Source of the DNA: Ferrigenium kumadai
GTDB lineage: Bacteria > Pseudomonadota > Gammaproteobacteria > Burkholderiales > Gallionellaceae
Assembly: GCF_018324385.1 (NCBI RefSeq)
Contig: NZ_AP019536.1
Coordinates: 806,001 to 870,000, forward strand
Direction of reading: 5' to 3'
Length of the DNA stretch: 64,000 bases
The position numbers were made by a program, and so were the translations under genes. Each line of letters starts with the position of its first letter. Positions within the stretch are counted from its first letter, which is position 1. Below the pieces are notes generated by a model, which was not told the origin of the DNA, ran no database searches, and saw nothing but the letters and a program-made list of their open reading frames with translations. Below, piece by piece: positions 42,571 through 51,436 of the stretch.

Positions 42571-44142
42571 TCAGTGCCCACCAAGACGGGCAACGAAAGG
42601 CGGTCTTGCCCACCAGATCAGCGTGACCAGCGACAGCATCAGCAGTGCAGACAGTGTCAGGATGTGATCGGTGGCGAGGGTATAGGACTGGGTGTTGATC
42701 ATGCGCTCCAGCCAGGCATGGGCGGCATCGTCCGGCATGCCCAGTTGGCGCAGGCGATCCAGGTAATCGTTTACCGCCGGGTTATAGGGATGGATGTTTT
42801 CCATCAGCCTTGCATGCTGTTCCGCTGCGTCGCTGGCCCACAGCCAGGTGGTGATGGCGGTGCCGAAACTGGCGCCCAGGTTGCGCATGAGATTGGTGAT
42901 GCCGGAAGCCGCCGCGACGCGCTCCGCGGGCAGGCCGGAAATGCTGATGGTGACCAGCGGCAGGAAGAAGCAGGCGATGCCGATACCCATGAACAAGCGG
43001 CTCAGGGCGACCGGCCAGTAGTCGATGTCCGGGGTGAATCGCGCGCTCCAGAAGCCGACCAGCGCAAACACGATGAAGCCGAACGTGGTGATGGCCCGGG
43101 CATCGATACGGTTGATGTAGATGCCGATGACCGGTCCGAGAAAAAACGCCAGTACGCCGCCGAACGCTACCGTCTTGCCCGCCCAGAACGCGGTGTAGCC
43201 CTGAAAGACCTGCAACCACAGAGGAACGATCACGACTACGCCGAAGAACGCGATCGAACCCAACAGCAGGCACACCGATCCCACCAGGAAATTGCGCTGA
43301 GCAAACAGGCTCAGGTCGACCAGCGGCGCGGACTCGCCCAGTTCCCAGACGACGAACGTCAACAGCCCGACTGCCGACAGCACCCCCAGCGTGACGATGG
43401 TAGCGGAGTTGAACCAGTCCAGTTCGTTGCCCTTGTCGAGCAGGATCTGCAGCGAACCGATGCCGACGATCAGCAGGGCCAATCCGACCCAATCGATTCT
43501 CTGATGGCGTTTGGCGGGCTGGATGACATCGCGTCCCGCCATCAATATGGCCACGGAAACACCGACCAGCAGACCGACCGGCAGATTGACCAGAAATATC
43601 CAGTGCCAGGTGGCGTTGTCGATCAGCCAGCCGCCCGACAGCGGGCCAACGATCGGCGCGATCACCGTGGTCATCGCCCAGATGCCGAGCGCCAGCCCGC
43701 GCTGATGCGGCGGGTAGATGGTGGTGAGCAACGTCTGCGACAAAGGGATCATGGATGCACCGAACACGCCCTGCATCACGCGCGAGGCGAGCAGCATCGG
43801 GAAGGAGAATGACATCGCGCATAGAAGCGAGGCCAGGGTGAACAGCAGGGTGGAGGCGACGAAGGTGCGCACTTCACCAAAGCGTCCTGCAAGAAAACCG
43901 GCCAGCGGCAACATGATGGCCTCGGCTACCGAATAGGACGTGATGATCCAGGTGCCCTCTGTCGGCGTGACCGCAAAATCCCCAGCCATGGTAGGCACGG
44001 CAACATTGACGATGGTCAGGTCCAGAACATTCATGAACGAGCCCAGGCCGAGAGCTATCGTGGCGAGCACCAGTCTGATGCCGCTGAGCACGCCGGGAGC
44101 AACCGGTGCACCAGCGATATCGGTGGCTTGAGCGGAGCTCAC
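42571..44142 (-). CDS. EmrB-type multidrug efflux transporter (DHA2 MFS)
   Basis: A 523-residue, 14-helix MFS drug:H+ antiporter. Typical motifs: LDLTIVNVAVPTM in helix 1, EGTWIITSYSVAEAIMLPLAG, and GPLSGGWLIDNATWHWIFLVN. It would export hydrophobic compounds through the membrane-fusion protein EmrA and an outer-membrane channel that is not encoded here. Its start overlaps the emrA stop by four bases (ATGA). Substrate cannot be predicted. Confidence 0.92.
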   Translation of the reverse strand: MSSAQATDIAGAPVAPGVLSGIRLVLATIALGLGSFMNVLDLTIVNVAVPTMAGDFAVTPTEGTWIITSYSVAEAIMLPLAGFLAGRFGEVRTFVASTLLFTLASLLCAMSFSFPMLLASRVMQGVFGASMIPLSQTLLTTIYPPHQRGLALGIWAMTTVIAPIVGPLSGGWLIDNATWHWIFLVNLPVGLLVGVSVAILMAGRDVIQPAKRHQRIDWVGLALLIVGIGSLQILLDKGNELDWFNSATIVTLGVLSAVGLLTFVVWELGESAPLVDLSLFAQRNFLVGSVCLLLGSIAFFGVVVIVPLWLQVFQGYTAFWAGKTVAFGGVLAFFLGPVIGIYINRIDARAITTFGFIVFALVGFWSARFTPDIDYWPVALSRLFMGIGIACFFLPLVTISISGLPAERVAAASGITNLMRNLGASFGTAITTWLWASDAAEQHARLMENIHPYNPAVNDYLDRLRQLGMPDDAAHAWLERMINTQSYTLATDHILTLSALLMLSLVTLIWWARPPFVARLGGH

Positions 44143-45389
44143 TTTCGTTCCAGGTTGTCGGCGATGATCTGCGCCACGTGCGCATCGGCGGACTTGATGT
44201 CCTGCGCATATACGGCAGTGGCGGCGATCGCCCTGGCATCGGGCAAGGTCGTCAGCATGGGGCCGCTGCGGTCATGCGTGTCGATGCTGACATCCATTGA
44301 GAGTCCGATGCGCAACGGATGCGCCTGCAACTCCTTGTCATCCAGCGCGATACGTACCGGCAGGCGCTGCACGATCTTGACCCAGTTGCCGGTGGCGTTC
44401 TGCGCGGGCAGCAGGGCGAAGGCGGAGCCGGTGCCGGGCGTCAGGCCCAGTACCTTGCCGTGAAAGGTGGTAGCGCCACCGTAAAAATCGGAGGTCAGCG
44501 TGGCGGGCTGGCCGATGCGCACATCGCGCAATTCGGTTTCCTTGAAATTGGCATCCAGCCAAACCTTGTCGAGTGGCACGATAGCCATCAGTGCAGCACC
44601 GGGAACGACTCGTTCACCGAGTTGCACCGTGCGCTTGGCGATCTGTCCGCTGACCGGTGCGCGTACGCGTGTGCGTGCCAGCGCGAGCATCGCTTCGCGC
44701 ACCCGTGCTGCGGCGGCGCGCACATTGGGGTGGTTTTCCAGTGACGTGTTATCCACGAGCGCGCTGGATATGCTGGCCTGGTCCTGGGTCTGCGAAATCG
44801 TCGCACTGGCTGCTTTTACCGCGCTGGCGGCTGCGTCATATTGCGCTTTTGCCGCATCTCTTGCCGTTTGTGCGATCTGCACGTTCTCCGGCGAAATGAA
44901 GTTTTGCCGGGCCAATGCCTCACGGCGTTTGAATTCCGATTCGGCCTGGGCCAGCGTCGCGTTGCTACGTGCCAGTTCCGCTTGCGCACGTGCCAGATCG
45001 GCGCGGCGCTGCGCGAGGAGCGGCAGATTGCCGTGATTGGCTGCATACAGGCCGCGCACTTCGCGCACCGCCGACGCCAGTGCGGCTTCGGCAGAGTCCA
45101 GCTGCAGGCGAGAGTCGTTATCGTCCAGTTGCACCAGAAGTTGGCCTTCGGCCACGGCTTGGGTGGTGTCGCCGTGAATGGCGATCACCGTTCCGCCGGT
45201 CAGCGGCGTCACCGCGACGATGTCTCCGCCGACATAGGCATCGTCGGTTGTGGTGCGCCACTTTCCGATGAAGAACCACCATGCGGAGACCGCCAGCAGG
45301 ATCGTCGCCAGCGATACGGTGATGAGCAGCAGGAGTGTGCGCCGCCGGCCAGGTGTTATGGGAGGTGTCCGGTTTTCGGGATCGATCAT
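44139..45389 (-). CDS. EmrA-type membrane fusion protein (HlyD family)
   Basis: A 416-residue periplasmic adaptor with one N-terminal transmembrane helix (about 19-41), TTDDAYVGGDIVAVTP of the HlyD family, a long alpha-hairpin (about 95-215) and C-terminal beta-barrel (RVRAPVSGQIAKRTVQLGE, VWLDANFKETEL). It links EmrB to an outer-membrane TolC-like factor. It lies 46 bases downstream of the DUF1540 gene on the same strand. Confidence 0.92.
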   Translation of the reverse strand: MIDPENRTPPITPGRRRTLLLLITVSLATILLAVSAWWFFIGKWRTTTDDAYVGGDIVAVTPLTGGTVIAIHGDTTQAVAEGQLLVQLDDNDSRLQLDSAEAALASAVREVRGLYAANHGNLPLLAQRRADLARAQAELARSNATLAQAESEFKRREALARQNFISPENVQIAQTARDAAKAQYDAAASAVKAASATISQTQDQASISSALVDNTSLENHPNVRAAAARVREAMLALARTRVRAPVSGQIAKRTVQLGERVVPGAALMAIVPLDKVWLDANFKETELRDVRIGQPATLTSDFYGGATTFHGKVLGLTPGTGSAFALLPAQNATGNWVKIVQRLPVRIALDDKELQAHPLRIGLSMDVSIDTHDRSGPMLTTLPDARAIAATAVYAQDIKSADAHVAQIIADNLERK

Positions 45390-45435
45390 GAAGGTGGGCC
45401 GAGGTTACCCACTCAACAGGGCTGCCAAATGATGC

Positions 45436-45735
45436 CTAGCGCAAGGAGAAGGTCATGCAGTTGGCTTCGCTTCTGATCATGCCGACCTGGATGCTTTCCG
45501 CCATGCATTCCAGGTCCTCGTTGTGCTTGCAGGATGCCGTCTTGCAGGCACCGATGCCGGCGATTTGTTTGGTCTGTTTGGTGTGTGCCGTTCCCGCCAT
45601 GAAAGTGTCGCAGCCGGGATGAACACTGTCACCGATGGTGATGGCGCGGGCGTGGCACTTGCTGCTGCCGTTGTAGCTGCACTCGCTGACCATGCATTTG
45701 CTGACCATGGGCATTTCGATGGTGACTTTGTTCAT
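45436..45735 (-). CDS. Cysteine-rich protein with two DUF1540 modules
   Basis: A 99-residue soluble protein of two Cys4 modules: C14, C19, C27, C42 and C64, C69, C77, C93, each C-x4-C-x7-C-x14/15-C. Each module reads like DUF1540 (C..CxYN..xxCxAxxIxI..CxTF). A small metal-binding protein is plausible; DUF1540 has no established activity that I can cite. ATG 45735 has AAGGAG eight bases upstream, which outweighs the longer frame to 45771. It is upstream of emrAB on the same strand. Confidence 0.82.
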   Translation of the reverse strand: MNKVTIEMPMVSKCMVSECSYNGSSKCHARAITIGDSVHPGCDTFMAGTAHTKQTKQIAGIGACKTASCKHNEDLECMAESIQVGMIRSEANCMTFSLR

Positions 45736-46309
45736 GGGGCGATCTCCTTGACTGGTATCCGGACGGCTCAAGATGTCGACCTGAGGGGGGCGTTGCCGCT
45801 ATGCATGGTAGCAAGGGGGAGGACCTCCATGCAGTGCAGCAACGCCTCCGGCAGTTCGCGGAATAGAGTACCGTCGGCCCGCCGGCCTCGCGACAGCAGG
45901 TTTCCGTTGCGAGGCTTGTCAGGTTAGCCACTTCGTCCGACATTTCAAATAAGTAATACAACCTATTTTTCCCTGTCATTCAGGGGAGTTGCCGGATTAT
46001 TCGTATTGGTTTTTCATTGATCGGAATAGATCGAGACGCTTGCCTGCGGAGGTTGTTCGGCACTCTGGAGGCCGTACCCGCGGGGGAATGCGCAGGATGA
46101 AACAATGACTATCTAGGCCGAACTATCTAGGTAATCGTGGCTATACCTATGCCGAATTGCCTAGGCCGGATGGCATATGGTTATTTGGTGATGCACTTGC
46201 TACTGTTCCAGCCCGTTAAAGTTTACGCAGCAGGATTGAAAATGGTCCGGGGCGATATTCGCTAATGAGGCGGCCCCTTTTGTTGTTGGTCATTCTTGTG
46301 GAGGTTGTC
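45736..46309. other. Long intergenic region without a supported gene
   Basis: More than 550 bases between divergent genes. It contains the repeat cluster at 46108-46169 and otherwise nothing I can assign. A minus-strand frame upstream of the DUF1540 gene lacks coding character. No tRNA or riboswitch shape is recognised. Confidence 0.5.
46108..46169. promoter_or_regulatory. Cluster of CTATCTAGG / TAGGTA-TACCTA repeats, candidate operator
   Basis: ACTATCTAGG occurs twice in tandem with a 14-bp period (46108, 46122). TAGGTA (46128-46133) and TACCTA (46144-46149) form an inverted repeat around 10 bases, and CTAGGCCG occurs at 46113 and 46161. TACCTAT matches the NarL heptamer pattern TACYYMT. 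It lies about 140 bases before the small membrane protein gene. Confidence 0.4.
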
Positions 46310-46603
46310 ATGAGATTCTTTACCGATCAATTTTTTTCGGAAGCACAGAAAACCAGGCTTTTGGAGAATACACACCTGATAGAGCATCCCAGCGTAAGGC
46401 TGGGAGATCAGGGAATTCAGTCCCGTCAGCAGGAACCAGTGTTCTATATGGAATGGCAGCAGGACCATACAGATCCGGCGAAAGTGGCGGTGGACGAAGG
46501 CCTGAACGGACCGGCGCAGGTTACTGATCTGTCTGCGGTGATGGTGATGCTGCTGGTGGGCGTGTTCGGTGGGCTGTTCGTGTTTGATGTGCTGATAGGC
46601 TGA
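46310..46603 (+). CDS. Small protein with C-terminal transmembrane helix, unknown function
   Basis: A 97-residue protein, mostly polar, with a single hydrophobic segment at the C-terminus (about 75-97, AVMVMLLVGVFGGLFVFDVLIG), so probably tail-anchored in the inner membrane. GGAGG at 46300 gives a good distance to ATG 46310, and a perfect terminator follows, which argues for a real gene. I do not recognise the family. An operator-like repeat cluster lies upstream. Confidence 0.65.
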   Translation: MRFFTDQFFSEAQKTRLLENTHLIEHPSVRLGDQGIQSRQQEPVFYMEWQQDHTDPAKVAVDEGLNGPAQVTDLSAVMVMLLVGVFGGLFVFDVLIG

Positions 46604-46617
46604 CGGCTTGAAACAGG

Positions 46618-46646
46618 CGCCGATGGCATATGCCATCGGCGTTTTT
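46618..46646 (+). terminator. Terminator after the small membrane protein gene
   Basis: An 11-bp perfect stem (CGCCGATGGCA/TGCCATCGGCG) with a 2-nt loop is followed by TTTTT, 15 bases after the stop codon. Confidence 0.88.
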
Positions 46647-46713
46647 CATTGTGGGCCATGCTTGCGCCGCGATTTTGTTGTGCGCTATTGTGCGCGGCAT
46701 TATTGGAGGCGGC

Positions 46714-48072
46714 ATGGCGAAGGCGAAAACGATTTATTCCTGCACCGAGTGCGGGGGGCAGACACCGAAGTGGCAGGGGCAGTGCCCGCACTGCATGGCA
46801 TGGAACACGCTGGTCGAGTCGGTCGCGGAGCCTGCAGCAAAAGGCGGCAACCGTTTCAGCGCGCTGGCGGCGAGCGGCCAGGTGCAGAGACTCTCCGAAG
46901 TCGAGGCGGCGGAAGTACCGCGCACCCCGACGGGCATCGCCGAGTTCGACCGCGTCCTGGGCGGCGGGCTGGTGGAAGGCGCGGTGGTGCTGATCGGCGG
47001 CGACCCGGGCATCGGCAAGTCCACCCTGCTGCTGCAAGTGCTTGCGCATCTCTCGAATCAGCAGAACACTCTCTACGTCAGCGGCGAGGAATCGGCGCAG
47101 CAGATCGCGCTGCGCGCAAAGCGCCTGTCGCTCGATGCGCAAGGCCTGCGACTGCTGCCCGAGATCCAGCTCGAGAAGATCCAGTCCACCATCGCGCAGG
47201 ACAAGCCGGACGTGGTGGTGATCGACTCCATCCAGACCGTGTATTCCGAGCAACTTACTTCCGCGCCCGGCTCTGTCGCGCAGGTGCGCGAGTGCGCCGC
47301 GCAGCTCACCCGCATCGCCAAGAGCAGCGGCATCACCATGATCCTCGTCGGTCACGTCACCAAAGAGGGTGCGCTGGCGGGCCCTCGCGTGCTGGAACAC
47401 ATCGTCGACACGGTACTGTATTTCGAGGGCGACACGCATTCCAGCTTCCGCCTGATACGTGCGTTCAAGAACCGCTTTGGCGCGGTCAATGAACTCGGCG
47501 TGTTCGCGATGACCGAGAAGGGGCTGCGCGAGGTGAGCAATCCATCCGCGCTGTTTCTGTCGCAGCACGGCGAGCAGGTCGCCGGTTCCTGCGTGATGGT
47601 CACGCAGGAAGGCACGCGTCCTCTGCTGGTGGAGATACAGGCGCTGCTCGATGAAGCGCATTCGCCCAACGTTCGACGCTTGTCGCTCGGGCTGGAGCAG
47701 AATCGCCTCGCAATGCTGCTTGCCGTGCTGCACCGCCACGCGGGTATCGCCTGTTTCGACCAGGACGTGTTCATCAACGCCGTGGGCGGCGTGAAGATCA
47801 CCGAGCCGGGCGCGGACCTCGCGGTGATCCTCGCCATGGTCTCCAGCCTGCGCAACAAGCCGCTGCCTGAAAAGCTGGTGGTGTTCGGCGAAGTGGGGCT
47901 GGCGGGCGAGGTGCGCCCGGTGCAGCGCGGGCAGGAACGCCTGAAAGAGGCCGCCAAGCTCGGCTTTACCCACGCCATCATCCCGAAGGCCAACGCGCCC
48001 AAGCAGAAGATTGCGGGCATGGAGATCATTGCGGTGGAGCGTGTCGAACAGGCGGTCGAGCGCATGCGCTGA
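46714..48072 (+). CDS. radA: DNA repair protein RadA (Sms)
   Basis: A 452-residue RecA-like helicase that promotes branch migration in recombination. Zinc finger C10, C13, C24, C27; Walker A GGDPGIGKST (near residue 95); the RadA-specific KNRFG motif; and a C-terminal Lon-protease-like domain (GGVKITEPGADLAV). TTGGAGG precedes ATG 46714, and the frame upstream is not homologous. Length matches the family. Confidence 0.95.
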   Translation: MAKAKTIYSCTECGGQTPKWQGQCPHCMAWNTLVESVAEPAAKGGNRFSALAASGQVQRLSEVEAAEVPRTPTGIAEFDRVLGGGLVEGAVVLIGGDPGIGKSTLLLQVLAHLSNQQNTLYVSGEESAQQIALRAKRLSLDAQGLRLLPEIQLEKIQSTIAQDKPDVVVIDSIQTVYSEQLTSAPGSVAQVRECAAQLTRIAKSSGITMILVGHVTKEGALAGPRVLEHIVDTVLYFEGDTHSSFRLIRAFKNRFGAVNELGVFAMTEKGLREVSNPSALFLSQHGEQVAGSCVMVTQEGTRPLLVEIQALLDEAHSPNVRRLSLGLEQNRLAMLLAVLHRHAGIACFDQDVFINAVGGVKITEPGADLAVILAMVSSLRNKPLPEKLVVFGEVGLAGEVRPVQRGQERLKEAAKLGFTHAIIPKANAPKQKIAGMEIIAVERVEQAVERMR

Positions 48073-48159
48073 TTTTTCTTGTCGCCGTGTTGTGCGGCCC
48101 GCCGTCTCGCGTTAAAGTGCGGCTGAAGCAATAACAATAACGAATCGGGAGAGTAGCGC

Positions 48160-50592
48160 ATGGTGTTGACCCTTCTGCTGGTGCTGGCGGTGTTCGTACT
48201 GCTCGCGTTCTTCCGTGCCTCGATCACCAGTTGGGTGCTGGCGATCATGGTGGCCGTGCCGGTTCTTGCAATCCAGGCGCGCGTCTCCGATGCCGCCTTG
48301 CAGGTGGTCTACATCGGACTGTTCCTGTTCATCGTGCTGTTCGGTATTCCCTACATGCGCCGCCACGTGGTCAGCGGCTCCATCCTCAAGATATTCCGCA
48401 AGGTACTGCCGCAGATCTCCGCCACCGAGCAGGAGGCCATCGATGCCGGAACGGTGTGGTGGGACGGCGACCTGTTCAGCGGCCAGCCGGACTGGAACAA
48501 GCTGCGGGCGTTTCCCAAATGCGAACTGAAGCCGGAGGAGCAGGCCTTCCTCGACAACGAGGTCGAGCAACTGTGCTCGATGCTGGACGACTGGGATATC
48601 ACCCACAAGCGCGCCGACCTGCCGCCGGAAGTGTGGCAGTTCATGAAGGACAAGGGCTTCTTCGGGATGATCGTGCCCAAGAGTTACGGCGGGCTAGAGT
48701 TCTCCGCGCAGGCGCACTCGGCGGTGGTTGCCAAGGTGGCTTCGCGCAGCGGCACGGCGGCAGTGACCGTGATGGTGCCGAACTCGCTTGGTCCTGCCGA
48801 GTTGCTGTTGCATTACGGTACCACCGAGCAGAAGGATCGGTACCTGCATCGTCTGGCAAAGGGGCAGGAAGTGCCGTGTTTTGCGCTGACCGGTCCGTTC
48901 GCGGGGTCCGATGCGGGCGCTATCCCCGATTTCGGCGTGGTATGCCACGGCGAATTCGCCGGGCAGAAGGATGTGTTGGGCATCCGCCTGAACTGGGAGA
49001 AACGCTACATCACACTGGCACCGGTCGCCACGCTGGTCGGCCTGGCGTTCAAGCTGTATGACCCCGAGCGGCTGCTCGGCGGCGAGACGGATCGCGGCAT
49101 CACGCTGGCGCTGATCCCCGCCGATACGCCGGGCGTGCAGCTCGGCCGCCGCCACTTTCCGCTGAATTCCGCGTTCCTGAACGGCCCGACGCAGGGCAGG
49201 GACGTGTTCATCCCGATGGAGTACATCATCGGCGGCACGTCACGTGTGGGGCAGGGCTGGCGCATGCTGATGGAATGCCTCGCTGCGGGGCGTTCGATCT
49301 CGCTGCCAGCCAGCAGCGTCGGCGGCATGAAGATGGCGGCGCGCACCACGGGTGCCTATGCGCGCGTGCGCAAGCAGTTCAAGCTGCCCATCGGCAAGTT
49401 CGAAGGTATCGAGGAACCGCTGGCCCGCATCGGTGCGCATACCTACATGGTTGATGCCGCGCGTCGCTTCACTGCCTTGGCGGTGGACCTGGGCGAGAAG
49501 CCTTCGGTGCTCTCTGCCGCCATCAAGTATCACGCCACCGAGCGCAGTCGTATCGTCATCAACGACGCGATGGACGTGCACGGCGGCAAGGGCATCTGCC
49601 TCGGTCCGGACAACTACCTCGGGCGCGGCTACCAGCAGATGCCCATCGGCATCACCGTGGAAGGGGCGAACATCCTGACGCGCACCATGATCATCTTCGG
49701 GCAGGGGGCGATCCGCTCCCATCCCTATGTGCTCAGGGAGATCGCCGCATCGCATGAGCAGAACCATGAGCGCGCCCTGCGCCAGTTCGACAAGGCGTTG
49801 TTCGGCCACATCACCTTCGCCATGAGCAACGCGGCGCGCAGCTTTGTGTTCGGCCTGAGCAACGGCTATGGCGCTCCCGTGCCACAAGGCTCCGAAACGT
49901 ATCGCTACTACCAGCAGTTGACGCGCTTCTCCGCCGCCTTCGCCCTGAGCGCCGACGTGGCGATGGCGGTGCTGGGCGGTTCGCTGAAGCGGCGCGAGAA
50001 GATCTCGGCGCGATTGGGTGACGTGCTGAGTCTGCTCTACCTGTGCTCGGCGACCCTGAAACGTTTCGAGGACGACGGGCGTCCTGCCGAGGACCTCCCG
50101 CTGCTGCACTGGGCGATGCAGGACGCGCTGTACCGCATCCAGCAATCCTTCATGGGCGTGATCCAGAATTTCCCCAACATTCTGGTGCGCTGGGTGTTGA
50201 GCGGCTTGATCTTCCCGCTGGGCTTGCGCGTGTCGCCGCCTTCGGACGAACTTGGCCACCGGATCGCTACGTTGCTGATGAAGCCGGGTGAGGCGCGCGA
50301 CCGCCTGACCGCAGGCATGTTCATCGCGAAGGATGAAAACGATGCCGTGGGGGCGCTCGAAGCCGCGCTCGCCAGCACGCTGGCGTGCGAACCGTTGCAG
50401 GCGAAGCTGGAAGAGGCGCGCAAGGCGGGCAAGCTGAAGGAACCGGACGAGGTGGCTCGCATCTCCGAGGCGCGCGACAAGGGCATCATCGACGCGGAGC
50501 AGGCCTTATTGCTTGAACGCGATTACGCGCTGAGGCGCAAGGTCATCATGGTTGATGACTTCGCGCCGGAAGAGTTGAGGGCGAACGGCTGA
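48160..50592 (+). CDS. fadE: Acyl-CoA dehydrogenase FadE
   Basis: An 810-residue, double-length acyl-CoA dehydrogenase of the FadE type, which oxidises acyl-CoA to trans-2-enoyl-CoA. Two N-terminal membrane helices (about 3-38 and 45-65) are followed by the dehydrogenase core (PKSYGGLEFSAQAHS, LTGPFAGSDAGAIPD, DVHGGKGICLG) and the FadE-specific C-terminal region. E. coli FadE has almost the same length. It heads a run fadE-SDR-fadD-thioesterase-fadL. AGGAG-type ribosome site (GGGAGAG) precedes ATG 48160. Confidence 0.95.
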   Translation: MVLTLLLVLAVFVLLAFFRASITSWVLAIMVAVPVLAIQARVSDAALQVVYIGLFLFIVLFGIPYMRRHVVSGSILKIFRKVLPQISATEQEAIDAGTVWWDGDLFSGQPDWNKLRAFPKCELKPEEQAFLDNEVEQLCSMLDDWDITHKRADLPPEVWQFMKDKGFFGMIVPKSYGGLEFSAQAHSAVVAKVASRSGTAAVTVMVPNSLGPAELLLHYGTTEQKDRYLHRLAKGQEVPCFALTGPFAGSDAGAIPDFGVVCHGEFAGQKDVLGIRLNWEKRYITLAPVATLVGLAFKLYDPERLLGGETDRGITLALIPADTPGVQLGRRHFPLNSAFLNGPTQGRDVFIPMEYIIGGTSRVGQGWRMLMECLAAGRSISLPASSVGGMKMAARTTGAYARVRKQFKLPIGKFEGIEEPLARIGAHTYMVDAARRFTALAVDLGEKPSVLSAAIKYHATERSRIVINDAMDVHGGKGICLGPDNYLGRGYQQMPIGITVEGANILTRTMIIFGQGAIRSHPYVLREIAASHEQNHERALRQFDKALFGHITFAMSNAARSFVFGLSNGYGAPVPQGSETYRYYQQLTRFSAAFALSADVAMAVLGGSLKRREKISARLGDVLSLLYLCSATLKRFEDDGRPAEDLPLLHWAMQDALYRIQQSFMGVIQNFPNILVRWVLSGLIFPLGLRVSPPSDELGHRIATLLMKPGEARDRLTAGMFIAKDENDAVGALEAALASTLACEPLQAKLEEARKAGKLKEPDEVARISEARDKGIIDAEQALLLERDYALRRKVIMVDDFAPEELRANG

Positions 50593-51413
50593 TGGCCGGG
50601 TTGCGCGACAAGGTGGTATTCATCACCGGTTCCAGTCGCGGCATCGGGCGGGAGATCGCGCTGCGCTGCGCACGAGACGGCGCGAAGGTAGTCATCACCG
50701 GCAAGACGTCGGAGCCGCACCCCAGGCTGCCCGGCACCATCCACAGCGTCGCCGGGGAGGTGGAGGCGGCGGGCGGGAAGGCGCTGGCGATCCAGCTGGA
50801 TGTGCGCGACGAGCAGGCGATCCAGTCCGCGCTGGCACAGACGGTGGAACGCTTCGGCGGCCTCGACGTACTGGTGAACAACGCCAGCGCGATCAGCCTC
50901 GGCGGCACACTGGATACGCCCGCGAAAAAGCTGGACCTGATGTGGGACGTGAACATGCGCGCGACCTTCCTGATGTCGCAGGCCTGCATCCCGCATCTGA
51001 AGAAGGCGGCCAATCCGCACATACTGAACATGTCGCCGCCTCTCAACATGGATGCGAAATGGTTTGCGCCGCACCTGGCCTACACGATGTCGAAGTACGG
51101 CATGAGCATGTGCGCGCTGGGCATGGCTCGCGAGTTCGCCTCTGACGGCATCGCGGTGAATTGTCTTTGGCCGCGCACCACCATCGCGACCGCCGCCATC
51201 GAATTCAATTTCCCGGAAGCGATGCTGCGCGCTTCGCGCAAACCGGCCATCGTGGCCGACGCTGCCCGGCAGATACTGGTGCGCGACAGCCGCGATTGCA
51301 GCGGCAACTTTTTCATCGACGAAGCGGTGCTGCGCGAGGCGGGAGTGACCGATTTCGGGCAATATGCGGACGAGCCCGGCGTGGCGCCGTACGGCGATTT
51401 GTTTCTGGATTAG
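50592..51413 (+). CDS. Short-chain dehydrogenase/reductase (HSDL2-like)
   Basis: A 273-residue SDR. FITGSSRGIGREIALR is the cofactor-binding motif, NNASAISL the family NNAG variant, and YTMSK the catalytic Tyr-Lys. Its sequence (PHPRLPGTIHSVAGEVE, HILNMSPPLNM) resembles hydroxysteroid-dehydrogenase-like protein 2, often found beside fatty-acid genes. Substrate is unknown; an acyl-chain ketone or alcohol is plausible by context. ATG overlaps the fadE stop by one base (TGATG). Confidence 0.9.
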   Translation: MAGLRDKVVFITGSSRGIGREIALRCARDGAKVVITGKTSEPHPRLPGTIHSVAGEVEAAGGKALAIQLDVRDEQAIQSALAQTVERFGGLDVLVNNASAISLGGTLDTPAKKLDLMWDVNMRATFLMSQACIPHLKKAANPHILNMSPPLNMDAKWFAPHLAYTMSKYGMSMCALGMAREFASDGIAVNCLWPRTTIATAAIEFNFPEAMLRASRKPAIVADAARQILVRDSRDCSGNFFIDEAVLREAGVTDFGQYADEPGVAPYGDLFLD

Positions 51414-51436
51414 CTGAAGGAAGTGTTGGGGGAGAG

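Noticed and set aside
45629..45979. Minus-strand frame upstream of and overlapping the DUF1540 gene
   Set aside because: Composition is not protein-like and it overlaps a gene with a better ribosome site.
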